NCBI GenBank assembly: GCA_036867785.1
Contig: CP145416.1
Coordinates: forward strand, 62,001-126,000
DNA length: 64,000 nucleotides
Reading direction: 5' to 3'
Source: Plasmodiophora brassicae
Taxonomy: Eukaryota; Endomyxa: Phytomyxea; Phytomyxea; Plasmodiophorida
The notes below the pieces were generated by a model. That model had not been told where the DNA came from. It made no database searches and saw nothing but the letters and a program-made list of their open reading frames with translations. Positions 51,138-61,318 of this stretch are shown here, in pieces; position 1 is the first letter of the stretch, and every line of letters begins with the position of its first letter. Made by a program: the position numbers and the translations under genes.

Positions 51138-51818
51138 TTATGATAGGGTCGCAGATGACGGTGGACGGTTCGCCCGTGCTTGGTCGATCGTCGTTGGGCT
51201 TCTGGTAACAGGACGTCCGCCGGCAGCGGTCGCAACCCTGGACCCGCCCGCCTGCGGAACGTTCGGTACAACGGGAATCGACGAGGGGACAACAAATGGT
51301 TTCGCGTCTGGGTTCAGGGGGCGCGGCGACGTTGCAGCGCGTTTCGGGCCTCGTCCCGAAACGTCGGACGTGGATGACGCGTTGCCGACCGCTTTCCTTG
51401 GTGACCTGGAGTTCGCAAGTTCGTTGCCTGCTTTGTCGCCACTTCTCCTTCGGCGCCTGCCGGCGCTTCGCTGGGGAGCCTCTCTCGTGGTCGACTCGGG
51501 TTGCGAATCCGACGACGGCGCTTTCCCGCTCCTCCTGCGCTTAAGGCCGGCTCCACGTGGCGACGGCGGCCACCGCGAATCGTTCGGGTGCCTAAGCAGC
51601 CTGAAAAAGGCGACGGACGTGATGGCCCACGACAACGCGGCGAGTATGATCGCCTGCAAAACGGCGTCCATGTAGAGGGCGCCAGGCCACAGGCCGTCGG
51701 CGTCCATCACCGGCCGCCGCACCAATGACCGCGCGCGACCCGCGGCAACCGGCTGCTGCTGCGACCACCACGCCAGCAGCGCCACCGCCGCGTACCGCAC
51801 CGCCTTCGACACGTGCAT
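51138..51818 (-). CDS. Single-pass membrane protein with basic cytosolic tail
   Basis: Encodes 226 residues. An N-terminal hydrophobic segment with signal-peptide form (V-R-Y-A-A-V-A-L-L-A-W-W) is followed by a short lumenal part and a clear transmembrane helix (A-V-L-Q-A-I-I-L-A-A-L-S-W-A-I-T). The remaining 150 residues are Arg/Ser/Pro-rich and likely disordered. No domain is recognised. The opposite strand also has open frames, but they lack these features. Confidence 0.5.
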   Translation of the reverse strand: MHVSKAVRYAAVALLAWWSQQQPVAAGRARSLVRRPVMDADGLWPGALYMDAVLQAIILAALSWAITSVAFFRLLRHPNDSRWPPSPRGAGLKRRRSGKAPSSDSQPESTTREAPQRSAGRRRRRSGDKAGNELANSRSPRKAVGNASSTSDVSGRGPKRAATSPRPLNPDAKPFVVPSSIPVVPNVPQAGGSRVATAAGGRPVTRSPTTIDQARANRPPSSATLS

Positions 51819-52254
51819 GCCTCGCCGTTATGCGATACACGCGCCCCCGTTGCACGATGAGTCACCTGGAGCAGCATCCTGCATGGCGTCGTCGGCAGGT
51901 AGCGGGGGCCGTAACGTAACACGCCGCACGAAAAAAATCCGCCGCCGCCCCCGTTTTTCAGGGTGGGTGGGTGGGTGGGGCGCGCGCGCACGGGCGGACG
52001 GCCGCCCCCCGACTGGCGGATAAAAATGATGCGTACCGGCGGTCGGTGGCGCGGCCGGGCGGCGGCCACGTCCGTACGGAGTTTGGGCGTCATTACCCGT
52101 GTCCGGTTGTTTTGGACGTCGTCGCCGGTGGCGCGCGCGCCTGTCATTTTGGCGTCGGGGACGAGCGATCGTTTTTGGGGGATCCGGTCGGCGGCATCAA
52201 CAACCCCCAAACCGTAACCGGTTCCCAGCTGCTGCTGCTGCTGCTGCTGCCCCG
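51819..52254. promoter_or_regulatory. Divergent promoter region upstream of the PHD gene
   Basis: A 436-bp GC-rich stretch with a GGGTGGGTGGGTGGGTGGGG run (51961-51980), G-quadruplex-prone, and a GGATAAAAATGA segment near 52018 that could act as a TATA element. A CTG repeat (GCTGCTGCTGCTGCTGCTGC) lies just before the ATG at 52255. No gene is seen. Confidence 0.4.
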
Positions 52255-53333
52255 ATGGACACGGTCGTGATGCCCAGCGACGGCGGCGACGCGCTGCCGA
52301 TCGACCTGGGCGCGCCGCCGATTGCGATCTCGCACGGCGGCGTGTGCACCGAGTGCGGCACGGTCGGCGAGGACGACACCGCCGTCCGCTGCCAGACGTG
52401 CGCCTGCGCGTTCCACCCGGCATGCAGGCGCATGTTCGCGGTGCCCGGGTCCGCCACCGCCTGGGTCTGCGTCCAGTGCCGCCCCGTCCGCAAGTACAAG
52501 AAGCGGCGCCCGAAGAAGGTCTCGTCCGAAGGCGACGATGACGACGACGATTCCGAGTTCACTCCCGGGCGGAACAGCAGCAGCAACAACAACGGCAACA
52601 ACCGGCGCCGACGCAAATCCGACGCCGGCGAGAAGCCGCTCCTCGACGAACCGGTCGCCAAGCGCAAGCGCCAGAAGCGCGCGCACCTGCCGCCCAGCGA
52701 ATCCGTCGCGCGCATGCGCGCCGAGGACCTGGCCTGCCCGTACTTCCAGCAGATCAAGCGCCTGGCGCTGAACGAAGGCTCGAAAGGTATGGCGGGTTTC
52801 GCCGCGCAACCGACCCGACGATCACTAATGGGGGAGTGTGTCGTGCGAAACAGTAACGGTGCCGTCGGATCCGGCCTGCGCCTCCTACTACACGTCGGAG
52901 CTGCCCGACCTGCGCAACATCATCAAGTTCATCTGCAAGCGCATGAAGATCACGCAGACGCAGCTGGCCGAGCGGCTGAACTTCAACAACGGGAACATGT
53001 CGGGGACGCTGAAGGGCAGCTACACGCCGGCGTCGCACCTCGTGTACATCCACACGCTGGCGCAGTGGGCGTACTACATGGATCGGAAGTTCGTCGACAC
53101 GGTCCGCCAGGACATGGCGAAGAAGCTGGGCCTGCCGCCGGGCGAGGTCGCCACGGCCGAGCAGTTGGCCGCCGAGGTCGCCCTGGACCCCGACCTCGTC
53201 CACTCGTGGATCAATTTCGCGATCCCGCCGGCGGCCCGCGAGAAGATCGACATGGCGTTCGTCCATTACTTGTACGTGACGCGCGCGCCCCGTCTGCCTT
53301 GGTTGGTGACTCCTGACGCGCATCGTCTAGTGA
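52255..53333 (+). CDS. PHD-finger plus HTH-like nuclear protein
   Basis: Exon 1 (52255-52786) holds a PHD-type finger: C-T-E-C...C-Q-T-C-A-C-A-F-H-P-A-C...W-V-C-V-Q-C, followed by basic nuclear-localisation-like stretches and an Asp run. Exon 2 starts at 52854 and carries a helix-turn-helix-like segment (I-T-Q-T-Q-L-A-E-R-L-N-F...G-T-L-K-G-S). PHD fingers read histone tails, so a chromatin or transcription role is likely. The 3' end is ambiguous. With donor GTGACG near 53275 the protein ends H-Y-L-Y-stop at 53333. With donor GTACGT two bases earlier it reads on into the WD40 gene at 53347 as one fusion protein. Confidence 0.6.
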
Positions 53334-53346
53334 ACCGCCGGCGCCC

Positions 53347-55401
53347 ATGACGCCCCACAAGCCCGCCAAGTCGAAGACGAAGCTCGTGCGCCGGCGCACG
53401 GATGGGGACGTGGACATTGCTCGCATCTCGATGCTGGACGAGCCGACGTTCGGCCCTCCGATCGACGAGGCCACCGCGGTCATCTTCCAGTCCTGGCAGC
53501 AAACGATTGGCGACTACGAGCAGCTGTCCATGTGCGATGCGTTTTCTGGAACAGGCTGTGTTGGTCGACGTTGCGCTAACTTGCTGATGACAGAGCGGAC
53601 CTGCAGGAGTTTGTCAGCGACGACTACGACACGACGGAGGTCCTGCCGTCCGAACGTCATGAAGTTGTCCCCCTGCAGGCGTTCTCCGTGTTCCACGAAG
53701 CCAGCAGCCACGATATCTTCATTAACGCCGGCGGCCCGGTTACCTGCATGGCCTGGGCGCCGGTGGCGTCGCCGCGTAATATTCAAAGTCGTCCGTTGCC
53801 CATGTTGGTGTTTCCTGAATCGCTCCCCCCCGTAGAGGCACGTCCGAATTCCCAGCCCCAGTACCTGATCGTCTGCACCCAACCGCAACGCAAAGCCGAC
53901 GACGAGGCGGGCCCTCGCCCGGCCCTGATCCAGATCTACGATTTCGGCGTGGCTGAGCGGGACATCAGCAACAACATCGTGAGGCTCCGCCTGGGCATTG
54001 TCATCGAGTCGGTGGGCGCGGTCCTCTGCGCGCAGTTCTGCCCCTACAACAAGGCGTTCCAGCTCGACACGACGCCCGGCGTTGCCCGCCTCGGCCTGCT
54101 GGCGGTCGCCTGTGCCGACGGGTCTATGCAGATCCTGTCTATACCTCACCCGCAGGCCATATCCCCGTCGCTGGCGCTTGTCAAGACCCGCGCCGTATTC
54201 CGGTACGCCTCTCCCGAGTCCTCCGTCTACACGCTTCGGTGGCATCCGACCAATGCTGAGACGAACTACCCTGTTATCCTCGCCGGCACGCATCAAGGCA
54301 ACGTCCTCCTGTGGGACATTCGAACTGGGTCGACGACGCCGGAGCAGTGCATTGGCGTGTCGCGCACCGTCAATGTAAGGGTCGTCTTGCGGGAAACGGC
54401 TGCTGCTGCTGCTGCTCAGCGTTCTGAATCGTCGGGTGGTGGTTAGGATTGCGTCACCTGCGTCACCTGGTGTTCCAAGTTCCCGGTACAGTTCGCCGTC
54501 GCGTCGCATTCCGGCATCGTTCGACTGTACGATCTGCGCTCGCCGTTCATCTGCCTGTGGAGTTACGACTGCTTCCGCCCGGTGTATGGGCTGGAGCCGA
54601 TCTTCAACGGCGAAGGGTACGCCATTGCGATGGCGACTGGGTTCCGTTACCTTGGCGCGCCCACCCAGTCTGGGAGCACTCCGCTATTCTGGCAAGACCT
54701 ACCCTTCGAGGGCGTATCCGCTCTGGTATGTGCCACGGTTTGTCGCCTTCGGCGATTGTCGGCCCCCGCTGATTGTTCCCGCAGAGCGTGTCGACTGTCC
54801 CGCTCGATAAGGAGCAGCTGCTGATGACCATTGCGACTGACAATGGCTGTGCTCTGATCGTTGTGCTCGACAACGGCGTTGTATCGGTATGTGTCTCCTG
54901 CGTTGCGTCACGTTGCCGATCCGTTCTGATTGGGTCGGTGCAGAAGAAAGTCGGCAACAAGCGCCTGGTGCAGATCCGCTCGACGATGGTTTTACGTAAC
55001 CCATCGCAATCGTCCACCACCCATCGTCGCGTGATCGAATACGGGTCGTTATCGCACCTGGCCTTTGTACGCTGCTGGATCCGCCTGCGCCTGGGTGATG
55101 ATGGCCTAACCTGTGCTGTGCCCTGTGTCCAGATGGAGAAGACGGCTCGCGCCAACCAGGACGTGCGGGAAACGCTGAGGAAGGCCCTGCCTCGCCCACC
55201 GCATTCGGAGGCGCTGCTTAACAAGGACCTGTGCCTCACAGCGTAAGTTCGGCGGTCCACATACCGCGGCGTCGTGTGACCCGACCGTTGCGCAGATGCG
55301 CGTTCAACTCCAACCTCAGCCTGGCGAGGGCGCTGTTCGCGTCCGGCGGCCACGCCGGCGTCGTCCGCGTCCAGCAGGCCGACGTCGTTCCTTCGTCATG
55401 A
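53347..55401 (+). CDS. WD40-repeat protein, possibly a TFIIIC subunit
   Basis: Seven exons (53347-53531, 53594-54374, 54447-54725, 54785-54886, 54944-55066, 55133-55242, 55296-55401) encode 561 residues. WD40-type strands are visible: V-T-C-M-A-W-A-P, L-A-V-A-C-A-D-G-S-M-Q-I-L, L-R-W-H-P-T...A-G-T-H-Q-G-N-V-L-L-W-D, V-T-C-V-T-W...I-V-R-L-Y-D-L-R-S. The C-terminal A-L-F-A-S-G-G-H-A-G-V-V-R-V resembles TFIIIC subunit 2 (GTF3C2) proteins, which have a basic N-terminus and WD40 propeller and bind box B of RNA polymerase III promoters. The subunit call is tentative. Introns carry GCTAAC/CCTAAC branch-like motifs. It may be spliced to the PHD gene just upstream. Confidence 0.65.
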
Positions 55402-55548
55402 TTAATTGGACTCGACCCCGATGCGTCGTCATCCCTACGTGCTAGCATCACTGGAGCGGATTTCGTATAAAGCCAGCAAACGTCGGCAGACGCCTGCCGC
55501 CTTGGCGTTCACCAGCCGTCCCCGCACGAGTCACGTGTGCGACTGTGT

Positions 55549-57559
55549 CTATGTATTTCCAAACATGATGCCCGCCAGGCAGGCGGCCAGATGCTGGTTC
55601 CGCTGCTCGGGGCTGGCCTCCGCTGGGAACTCGATATCGCACCCGGGGCAGCGCGCCAGCGCCACCGTTGTCGTCGCCGGCGCCTTCATACCGTCGTCGT
55701 CGCTGGACTCGCATAGGTCAATTACTTCGATCGGTGGCCGTTCCGCCTCGTGACGCGGCTCCTGCTGCCCAGCCGGTTCCCTGATCGGCGACGCGGCAAC
55801 TGGTCTGATCGCCTTATTGGCGGGTGATGAAACGAGCCCCGAGGGCACGAAACCGGGTTCGGTCGGAGAGGTCGTCGCGCTCAGCAGCGGTGCATAGCGG
55901 AACCCAGATTGCGGTTCCAGATCCGACAGCGCCCACCACGGGAGCCTGGCCGGGCCCTGTGCCAGATCCCGATCATATCGGAACCGGCAGGGTTGGCCGC
56001 GATGTGGAAGAACGTCGGCGAGGAGCAGGTCGGCGCATTCGCCTTTGTCGGCGTCCGGCTGAACGTCTGCCGTGTCCGTCGACCAATGCCCGCGACAACG
56101 ACGACGTTGGCGTTTGGGTGGGGCCGCGGCAGGCTGCGCTGGCGATGGCTGTTGCGGTTGTACCGGACGACACGGTTCTCGCGGAGGCGCGTCGGCGCCC
56201 GCGGCCGCCGTACGCTTCAGATACCTGCACGACGGACGACGTGTCAGCGCACGCAATTGGCAGACGACGCCCTCCCCGTACTCTCGATACCGACGCATGG
56301 CACCGTCTCATGGCGCCGCGACCATGCAAGACGACCGCCGCCGCCGCCGCCGGGCGCTGTCGCAAACTCCGTCGACTGACCCGCGCCTGTCGCTGTCGGG
56401 AACGATGTCGCCAGGCGTACACGACTCGTGCCGCGGTATCGCATGGTCTGTATGGGTGCAGCGCGTGCCTTCGGATTGGTGGGGGCGCGGTTTGCGCGCT
56501 ACCGTGTCAGCCATCGGTAGGTGGCGCACGCCGCGTCCCAGTCCAGCTCGCCGCCGTCGTCGTCGTCGCTGGGCTTGTCGGGGGCGGCCTTAGGCCGCGC
56601 TGGCGCTGTTGCGTTCAGGTAGCGATTGGGCGCCAACCGCGGCACGTACGTTTATGTTCGAAGCGAGGCCAGGGATCGCGTGCGTCCGCCAGGGATCCAG
56701 GCGGTGCCTTTGTCGGCGTCGGGGGCGTACTCCCGGCTGGGCGCCTGCGGACGAGTTCATGGGCGCCGTGCGCGAAATGGCTACAGGATCACAATGACGC
56801 TCCCGGGGCATACGTACGCGTCGGAGGCCCCCCCGATTACCAATCGCTCCTGTACCGGCAGCCGCCCTCGCGGGCCCAGTTCAGGCAGACTGAACGCACG
56901 CTGCGGGTGAACGACCGGATGCGATCATCGAGGGCATGCGCGCGCGTACGCTCAGTCTTGTAGTTCTTTCGAGACAGCGTCCCAGCAGGCTCGCCCTCGT
57001 CGAGAAACGCCAGCGGTGTCGGTTTGCGCCAAGGGCACATGCTCGACGGCGGGGAGCGCATCTCCAGGTACGGGACCAGGTGGTCGACCTGCAGCGGCGC
57101 ATCCGTTCAGCGGAGGCGCTCCCGGGGCGGCAGACGACATGCACGTGGCAACAATGCACATCGCTATCCACAGCACCTGAACGACCGGTGTGCTCGGTCG
57201 CGGCGCGTACAATGACCCCAGACGGGACGCGCCGTTGTGAAGCGTGCCTGGTACGGGGGGTGCGTCAGTCGCCGGACGAACAGGCGACCGTACCGCGCAT
57301 GCAGACCCGTCGCCGTGCGCCGAGGGACAACGTGGCGGCGTATGGCCGCCGGGATCGGGCTGGATTCAGGGAGCGGGCCAAACGCGGCATCGTGGCCGAG
57401 CGTGACCGCGCCCGACTCCGGGTCGTACCCGTAGCGGACGCCCGCGATCCAAAACTGGTCCGTCAGCGACGCCGGCACCGGTTCGCACGCGGCGGCGCCC
57501 GGGTCCTCGCCGTCCTCCCGCCCGGCACCCTCGTCCGTGTCGGCGAACGCGGCCACCAT
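55549..57559 (-). CDS. Multi-exon nuclear-type protein ending in SIM and UBZ-like zinc finger
   Basis: The last exon is clear. It carries a SUMO-interaction-like core (I-E-V-I-D-L-C-E-S-S-D-D-D) and then C-P-G-C-D-I-E-F-P...N-Q-H-L-A-A-C, a C2HC finger of the ubiquitin-binding UBZ kind, and stops at 55549. The first exon starts at 57559 (M-V-A-A-F-A-D-T-D-E-G). Internal exons are partly resolved. One ends C-P-G-S-V-I-V-I-L with a GTAGCC donor. The next runs R-P-A-G-S-T-P to F-E-H-K with a GTACGT donor. Then comes P-A-R-P-K to Y-R-W-L-T-R with a GTAGCG donor. Ubiquitin plus SUMO reading suggests DNA-damage or chromatin signalling. The full exon chain between 55900 and 56300 and between 57000 and 57250 is not settled. 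Confidence 0.45.
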
Positions 57560-57884
57560 CCCGACGACGACGCGTCCCGAACCCGACCGTTTCAATTATG
57601 ACTGCGGGCACGTTGCAGCTCCAGTCGCCGCGACCGACCCCATCGGGTAAGCCCCGGCCGCCAATCGGACAGGTCAGCCGCACGCGCAGCGCAGTGTGCA
57701 GCGCAACACACGAGCGCACAAAAAACAGGACGAAGCGGCACGAACGTGCGCCGACAGGCGACAGTCCCCCGTGAGGCTAAAAATATCGCCCTGCGGAGTG
57801 GGGGGCCGGACATTGTGGTCCGTGGTGGGTGGTGGTGTGCGCCGGTTGACCGTGTGTCGCCTTCGTTTCGGGCGGCCGGCGGTG

Positions 57885-58803
57885 ATGTCGGTCGGGGCGG
57901 ATGGCGCCGCGCCCGCCGGGCCGGGCGCTGCCGGCGCAACCAGCTACAATCGGGTCGTGTCGTACAAGCTGGTCCTGCTGGGCGACTCCGCCGTCGGCAA
58001 GTCCAGCTCGTGCTCGCGGTTCGTCAAGCGGTCGTTCGAGGAGCACGGCCAGCCGACGATCGGCGCCGCGTTCCTGACGCAGACCGTCGACCTCGACGGG
58101 TACACCGTGGTACGTCCCGCGCGTGTGCCCTTCCGCCTCGCTGACGATCGTCGCCCTGACTCGCGTCGTTGGCCAGAAATTCGAGATCTGGGACACTGCC
58201 GGACAGGAGAGGTGCCCCCGTCGCTGATCGGCGATGCCGAATCGGATCTGACGATGATCTCAGGTATCGAAGCCTGGCGCCCATGTACTACAGAGGGGCG
58301 GCGGCGGCCCTCATCGTCTACGACATCACCGACCACGGGTCGTTCGAGGGCGCCCAGTCGTGGATCTCCGAATTGCAACGGCACGGGTCCCCCGATATCG
58401 TCATCGGGCTGTACGTTATGGCTCTCGACTGCGTCGTCCTGCCGGCATCGTCGTGTCTGATCACGTGACGACGCGTCTCTGCAGAGCGGGCAACAAATCG
58501 GACCTGGACGGCGCCCGGAAAGTGACGAGGGCGGAAGCGGAGGCGTACGCGAAGGAGAACCGCCTCATATTTTATGGTACGACGGCCAAGCGCGCGCGTG
58601 TCATCCACGACGACGACAACGTCTGACCCTTTCGTGGGTGGGTTGCAGAAACGTCGGCGAAGACCGGGGCGAACATTGACGCCATGTTCAAGGAGATCGC
58701 GAAGCGCCTGCCGAAGGAGGTGCGCCCCGACGCACAACGCCGCTCGTCGGTGACGCTTCACGACGGGTCCGGCGCGCGCCGCGCCAGCTCATCGTGCTGC
58801 TGA
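57885..58803 (+). CDS. Rab5-type small GTPase
   Basis: Five exons (57885-58109, 58177-58211, 58264-58410, 58485-58576, 58649-58803) encode 217 residues. All G motifs are present: G-D-S-A-V-G-K-S (P-loop), switch [19 protein letters not shown] and E-T-S-A-K. The [11 protein letters not shown] and Y-Y-R-G-A-A-A-A blocks are typical of Rab5/Rab22. The C-terminal Cys-Cys is a geranylgeranylation site. Rab5 controls early-endosome fusion and PI3-kinase recruitment. The residue after K-S-S is Ser-Cys rather than the usual Leu-Val. Exon 2 is only 35 nt. Confidence 0.93.
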
Positions 58804-59584
58804 AGACGTCCTTGCGCCGGTCCTGTCGTTCTCTAAATAGATCGTCAGCAGCGGTCTGCATCGGGCGATCCGGATGCGACGACGTTCCTGAACGATGGAG
58901 AGTTGGTTCATGAACCCATCTGTGTCTTTGTGTGTGTGACGGCGTCAGAGCGGATCGGGAAGCGTTCTATAATCCTCTCGATGGGGGAGCGGGGCGCTGC
59001 TCTGCTCATGTCGCGACGGTCGCCAGGCTGTTGTCGTGTGCCGTCGACGCGAGCACTAGAGTGATACGATGGGGAGCGGGGTCAGCCCCTGATGACCACA
59101 TCCGGGGACCCTTGCAAGGTACTGTTCGCGTCTGCACGACCCGATAGTTCGTGCTGCCGCATGAGCGTCGACAATACGCGCAAACAACGATGCAGACCTG
59201 TAGTCCAGCGGCTACCTCGCCAGGGCATTCATCGCGGCAGCCATGACCTGGGTGCAACGAATCGATCATCGGAAGGGAACCTCCTGAGATGACGTCGTTC
59301 GCATGTCCGGGCTTGGCACCATGTCCTTCGGGCAGCCGTGCGAACGTGCAATGCGATATTGGCGAGTCTCACACTACCCTGCAGTCGTCCTACCTGCTGA
59401 GAGCCAGGCCCAAAGGATGCGAATGCCTGTACGAATGCTGAGACCCGCGAAACTCGCGTCCTGCGACACCCTGACGGTTCCCGGGACCGTGACGGGACGC
59501 CCTATCTGAAAAGGGTACAACCCAGTAGATTCCGGGCAGAACAGGCACATGGTGACAGTGCTACGGTAACGTACTATATGGTGT
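58804..59584. other. Intergenic, nothing recognised
   Basis: About 780 bp between Rab5 and a membrane-protein gene. It contains a TGTGTGTCTTTGTGTGTGTG-like stretch (about 58920-58938) but no gene, RNA or inverted repeat I could support. Confidence 0.45.
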
Positions 59585-60262
59585 CTAGAGGACGGCAATG
59601 CCGACGACAGAGTTCAGGGTTCGTGCCCAGACGGGGACGAGGACGACCCAGTCGAACATGACGGACAGGATCTGCGGCACGAGGATCAGGCAGAGCGCAT
59701 CCCTGCCGACGACGGACGTGATCGTTGACAGGACGACCGTGTAGCAGAGGGACATCCAGAACGTGTCGAGGATCGCGCCCGTCCAGAAGCAGAGCCAGAT
59801 GGCGCGTCCGGTCAGGTGCGGCGCGTTCCACAGCAGGCTCCGAAGCCCGACCTGGACGACGTCGCCGATGGCGTACCAGACCAGGGTCGGGAACCCGGTC
59901 GCAGCCACCACGACGATCCGGTACAGGGCCAGGGCGATATGGACCGCGACGGACACTCGCAGGACGATCATCGCCCAGGGATGCTTGCTGAAGTCTAGCT
60001 GCGCTCGACGGGGGACCATGCCGAACGGGGGCACGGCCGACGTCGACGACGGCTCGAGGCAGAACAGCAGCGACAGGTCGTCGCGGTTCACGCGCGCCAC
60101 GTCGACCATCCGGTCGAAATGCCTCCAGAACGTGTAGACGTGCGTCGGATTGCCCAGGTCCGTCGCCGTCCTGTACAACTCCAGGAAGTCGTCGACGCGT
60201 AACCCCTCGCCCGTCATCACCCGAACCTCCACATCACGCCGGGCCTCCGAGACCCTGCCCAT
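59585..60262 (-). CDS. Polytopic membrane protein of unknown function
   Basis: Encodes 225 residues from 60262; an in-frame ATG at 60217 (M-T-G-E-G-L-R-V) may be the true start. A hydrophilic N-terminal 90 residues (L-E-L-Y-R-T-A-T-D-L-G, V-Y-T-F-W-R-H-F-D-R) is followed by four hydrophobic helices (for example A-M-I-V-L-R-V-S-V-A-V-H-I-A-L-A-L and I-L-D-T-F-W-M-S-L-C-Y-T-V-V). No known family is recognised. The 5' end overlaps the next same-strand gene by up to 29 bp unless the later ATG is used. Confidence 0.55.
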   Translation of the reverse strand: MGRVSEARRDVEVRVMTGEGLRVDDFLELYRTATDLGNPTHVYTFWRHFDRMVDVARVNRDDLSLLFCLEPSSTSAVPPFGMVPRRAQLDFSKHPWAMIVLRVSVAVHIALALYRIVVVAATGFPTLVWYAIGDVVQVGLRSLLWNAPHLTGRAIWLCFWTGAILDTFWMSLCYTVVLSTITSVVGRDALCLILVPQILSVMFDWVVLVPVWARTLNSVVGIAVL

Positions 60263-61043
60263 CGATCGAGTCAGTCATGGGCGTGGACGTATGCGCGCAG
60301 GGCGGGCCAACCGACGTTAGGCCATGACCTCGCCGAACGAGGCTCTGCAGGAGGACGTTCGGGACGATCGGCTTCGGCTCGGCGTGCCGCGCGCCCCACT
60401 TCCAGCGCGGGTCGGTAACGAGGGCGTACGCGCACGTCATGCTGAACGGGTCGCCGCTGGGCAGCGCCGTCCGATGCAGCGCGACGAGCAGATGCGGTGG
60501 GATGACGTCGCCGAACGCCCGCGTCTCATGCAGGATGCGGACCATCGTGTCCGGGTTCGGCCATCGGCACGCGTCGACCAGGATCTGACGCAGGCCGGCC
60601 TCGAACGCGAACCGGAGCGACACGGACGCGTTGCGAAGGCCGAGGAGCAGTACGGAGATGGAGCCCGGCAGCCCGTTCGTGTGACGCCGCGACGCGTCGG
60701 GGCGGCACGGCAGGCTGTTAAGGAACGGCAGGATTAGCTGGGAGGCGATGCCGCGCGCGCTCGTGTCCTTGGGGACGTCGTCAGCGCCGACGCCCGCGGA
60801 ATCGTTGTGGAAGGCGTGGCGGATCTCCGTGAAGTGCTTAACGAACGGGTCGCCGAGGAACAGGGGCAGCCGCTGGCGGACGACCTGCACGAGCAGCTGG
60901 GCGGCCTGCGCGCAGAACCGCCGGTCCACCTTGCAGAGGACGAGGACGAACCGCGTCAGGTCGACTAGGCTGTCCATGGGCACGACGAACGACACGATGG
61001 TGGCCAGCAGCGCGTCGACCGCGTAGAGGCGCGCCACCATCAC
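60234..61043 (-). CDS. Hypothetical helical protein, F-box-like N-terminus
   Basis: Encodes up to 269 residues. The N-terminal segment A-L-L-A-T-I-V-S-F-V...L-T-R-F-V-L-V-L-C-K-V-D-R-R-F-C resembles a degenerate F-box, and the remainder is helical with several Leu/Val-rich stretches and no domain. The 3' end is doubtful: a 76-bp intron (donor GTCATG near 60330, acceptor GGGCAG near 60255) would give a different short C-terminus inside the downstream gene's 5' part. No clear repeats. Confidence 0.45.
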   Translation of the reverse strand: MMVARLYAVDALLATIVSFVVPMDSLVDLTRFVLVLCKVDRRFCAQAAQLLVQVVRQRLPLFLGDPFVKHFTEIRHAFHNDSAGVGADDVPKDTSARGIASQLILPFLNSLPCRPDASRRHTNGLPGSISVLLLGLRNASVSLRFAFEAGLRQILVDACRWPNPDTMVRILHETRAFGDVIPPHLLVALHRTALPSGDPFSMTCAYALVTDPRWKWGARHAEPKPIVPNVLLQSLVRRGHGLTSVGPPCAHTSTPMTDSIDGQGLGGPA

Positions 61044-61318
61044 GACTGCGTTGTGTCGTGCGCGTCACTCCCACCAATGCACTGACTGGGCCCCCGCCAC
61101 GGCCGAGCGCGCAGCAACTGCGCCAGATGCGCGCGCGGTCGCATTTTGCAGCCGCGGGCGACACGGCCGCCAGTGCTCCGGATCGGAACGACGCCCGGAA
61201 TAGCGGGGCCCCAGGTCCGCCGGATCGGCAACCCGCAACTGCTCTCGAACCGGACCAAAACCTGGTCAAACCTCGCGCCGAGTGTACGTAACGGGGCTGA
61301 CCGCCGCTGTGCAATATT

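Noticed and set aside
59200-59290. Possible tRNA-like stretch between Rab5 and the membrane-protein gene
   Set aside because: No complete set of arms or TTCRANNY box at correct spacing; could not be folded into a cloverleaf.
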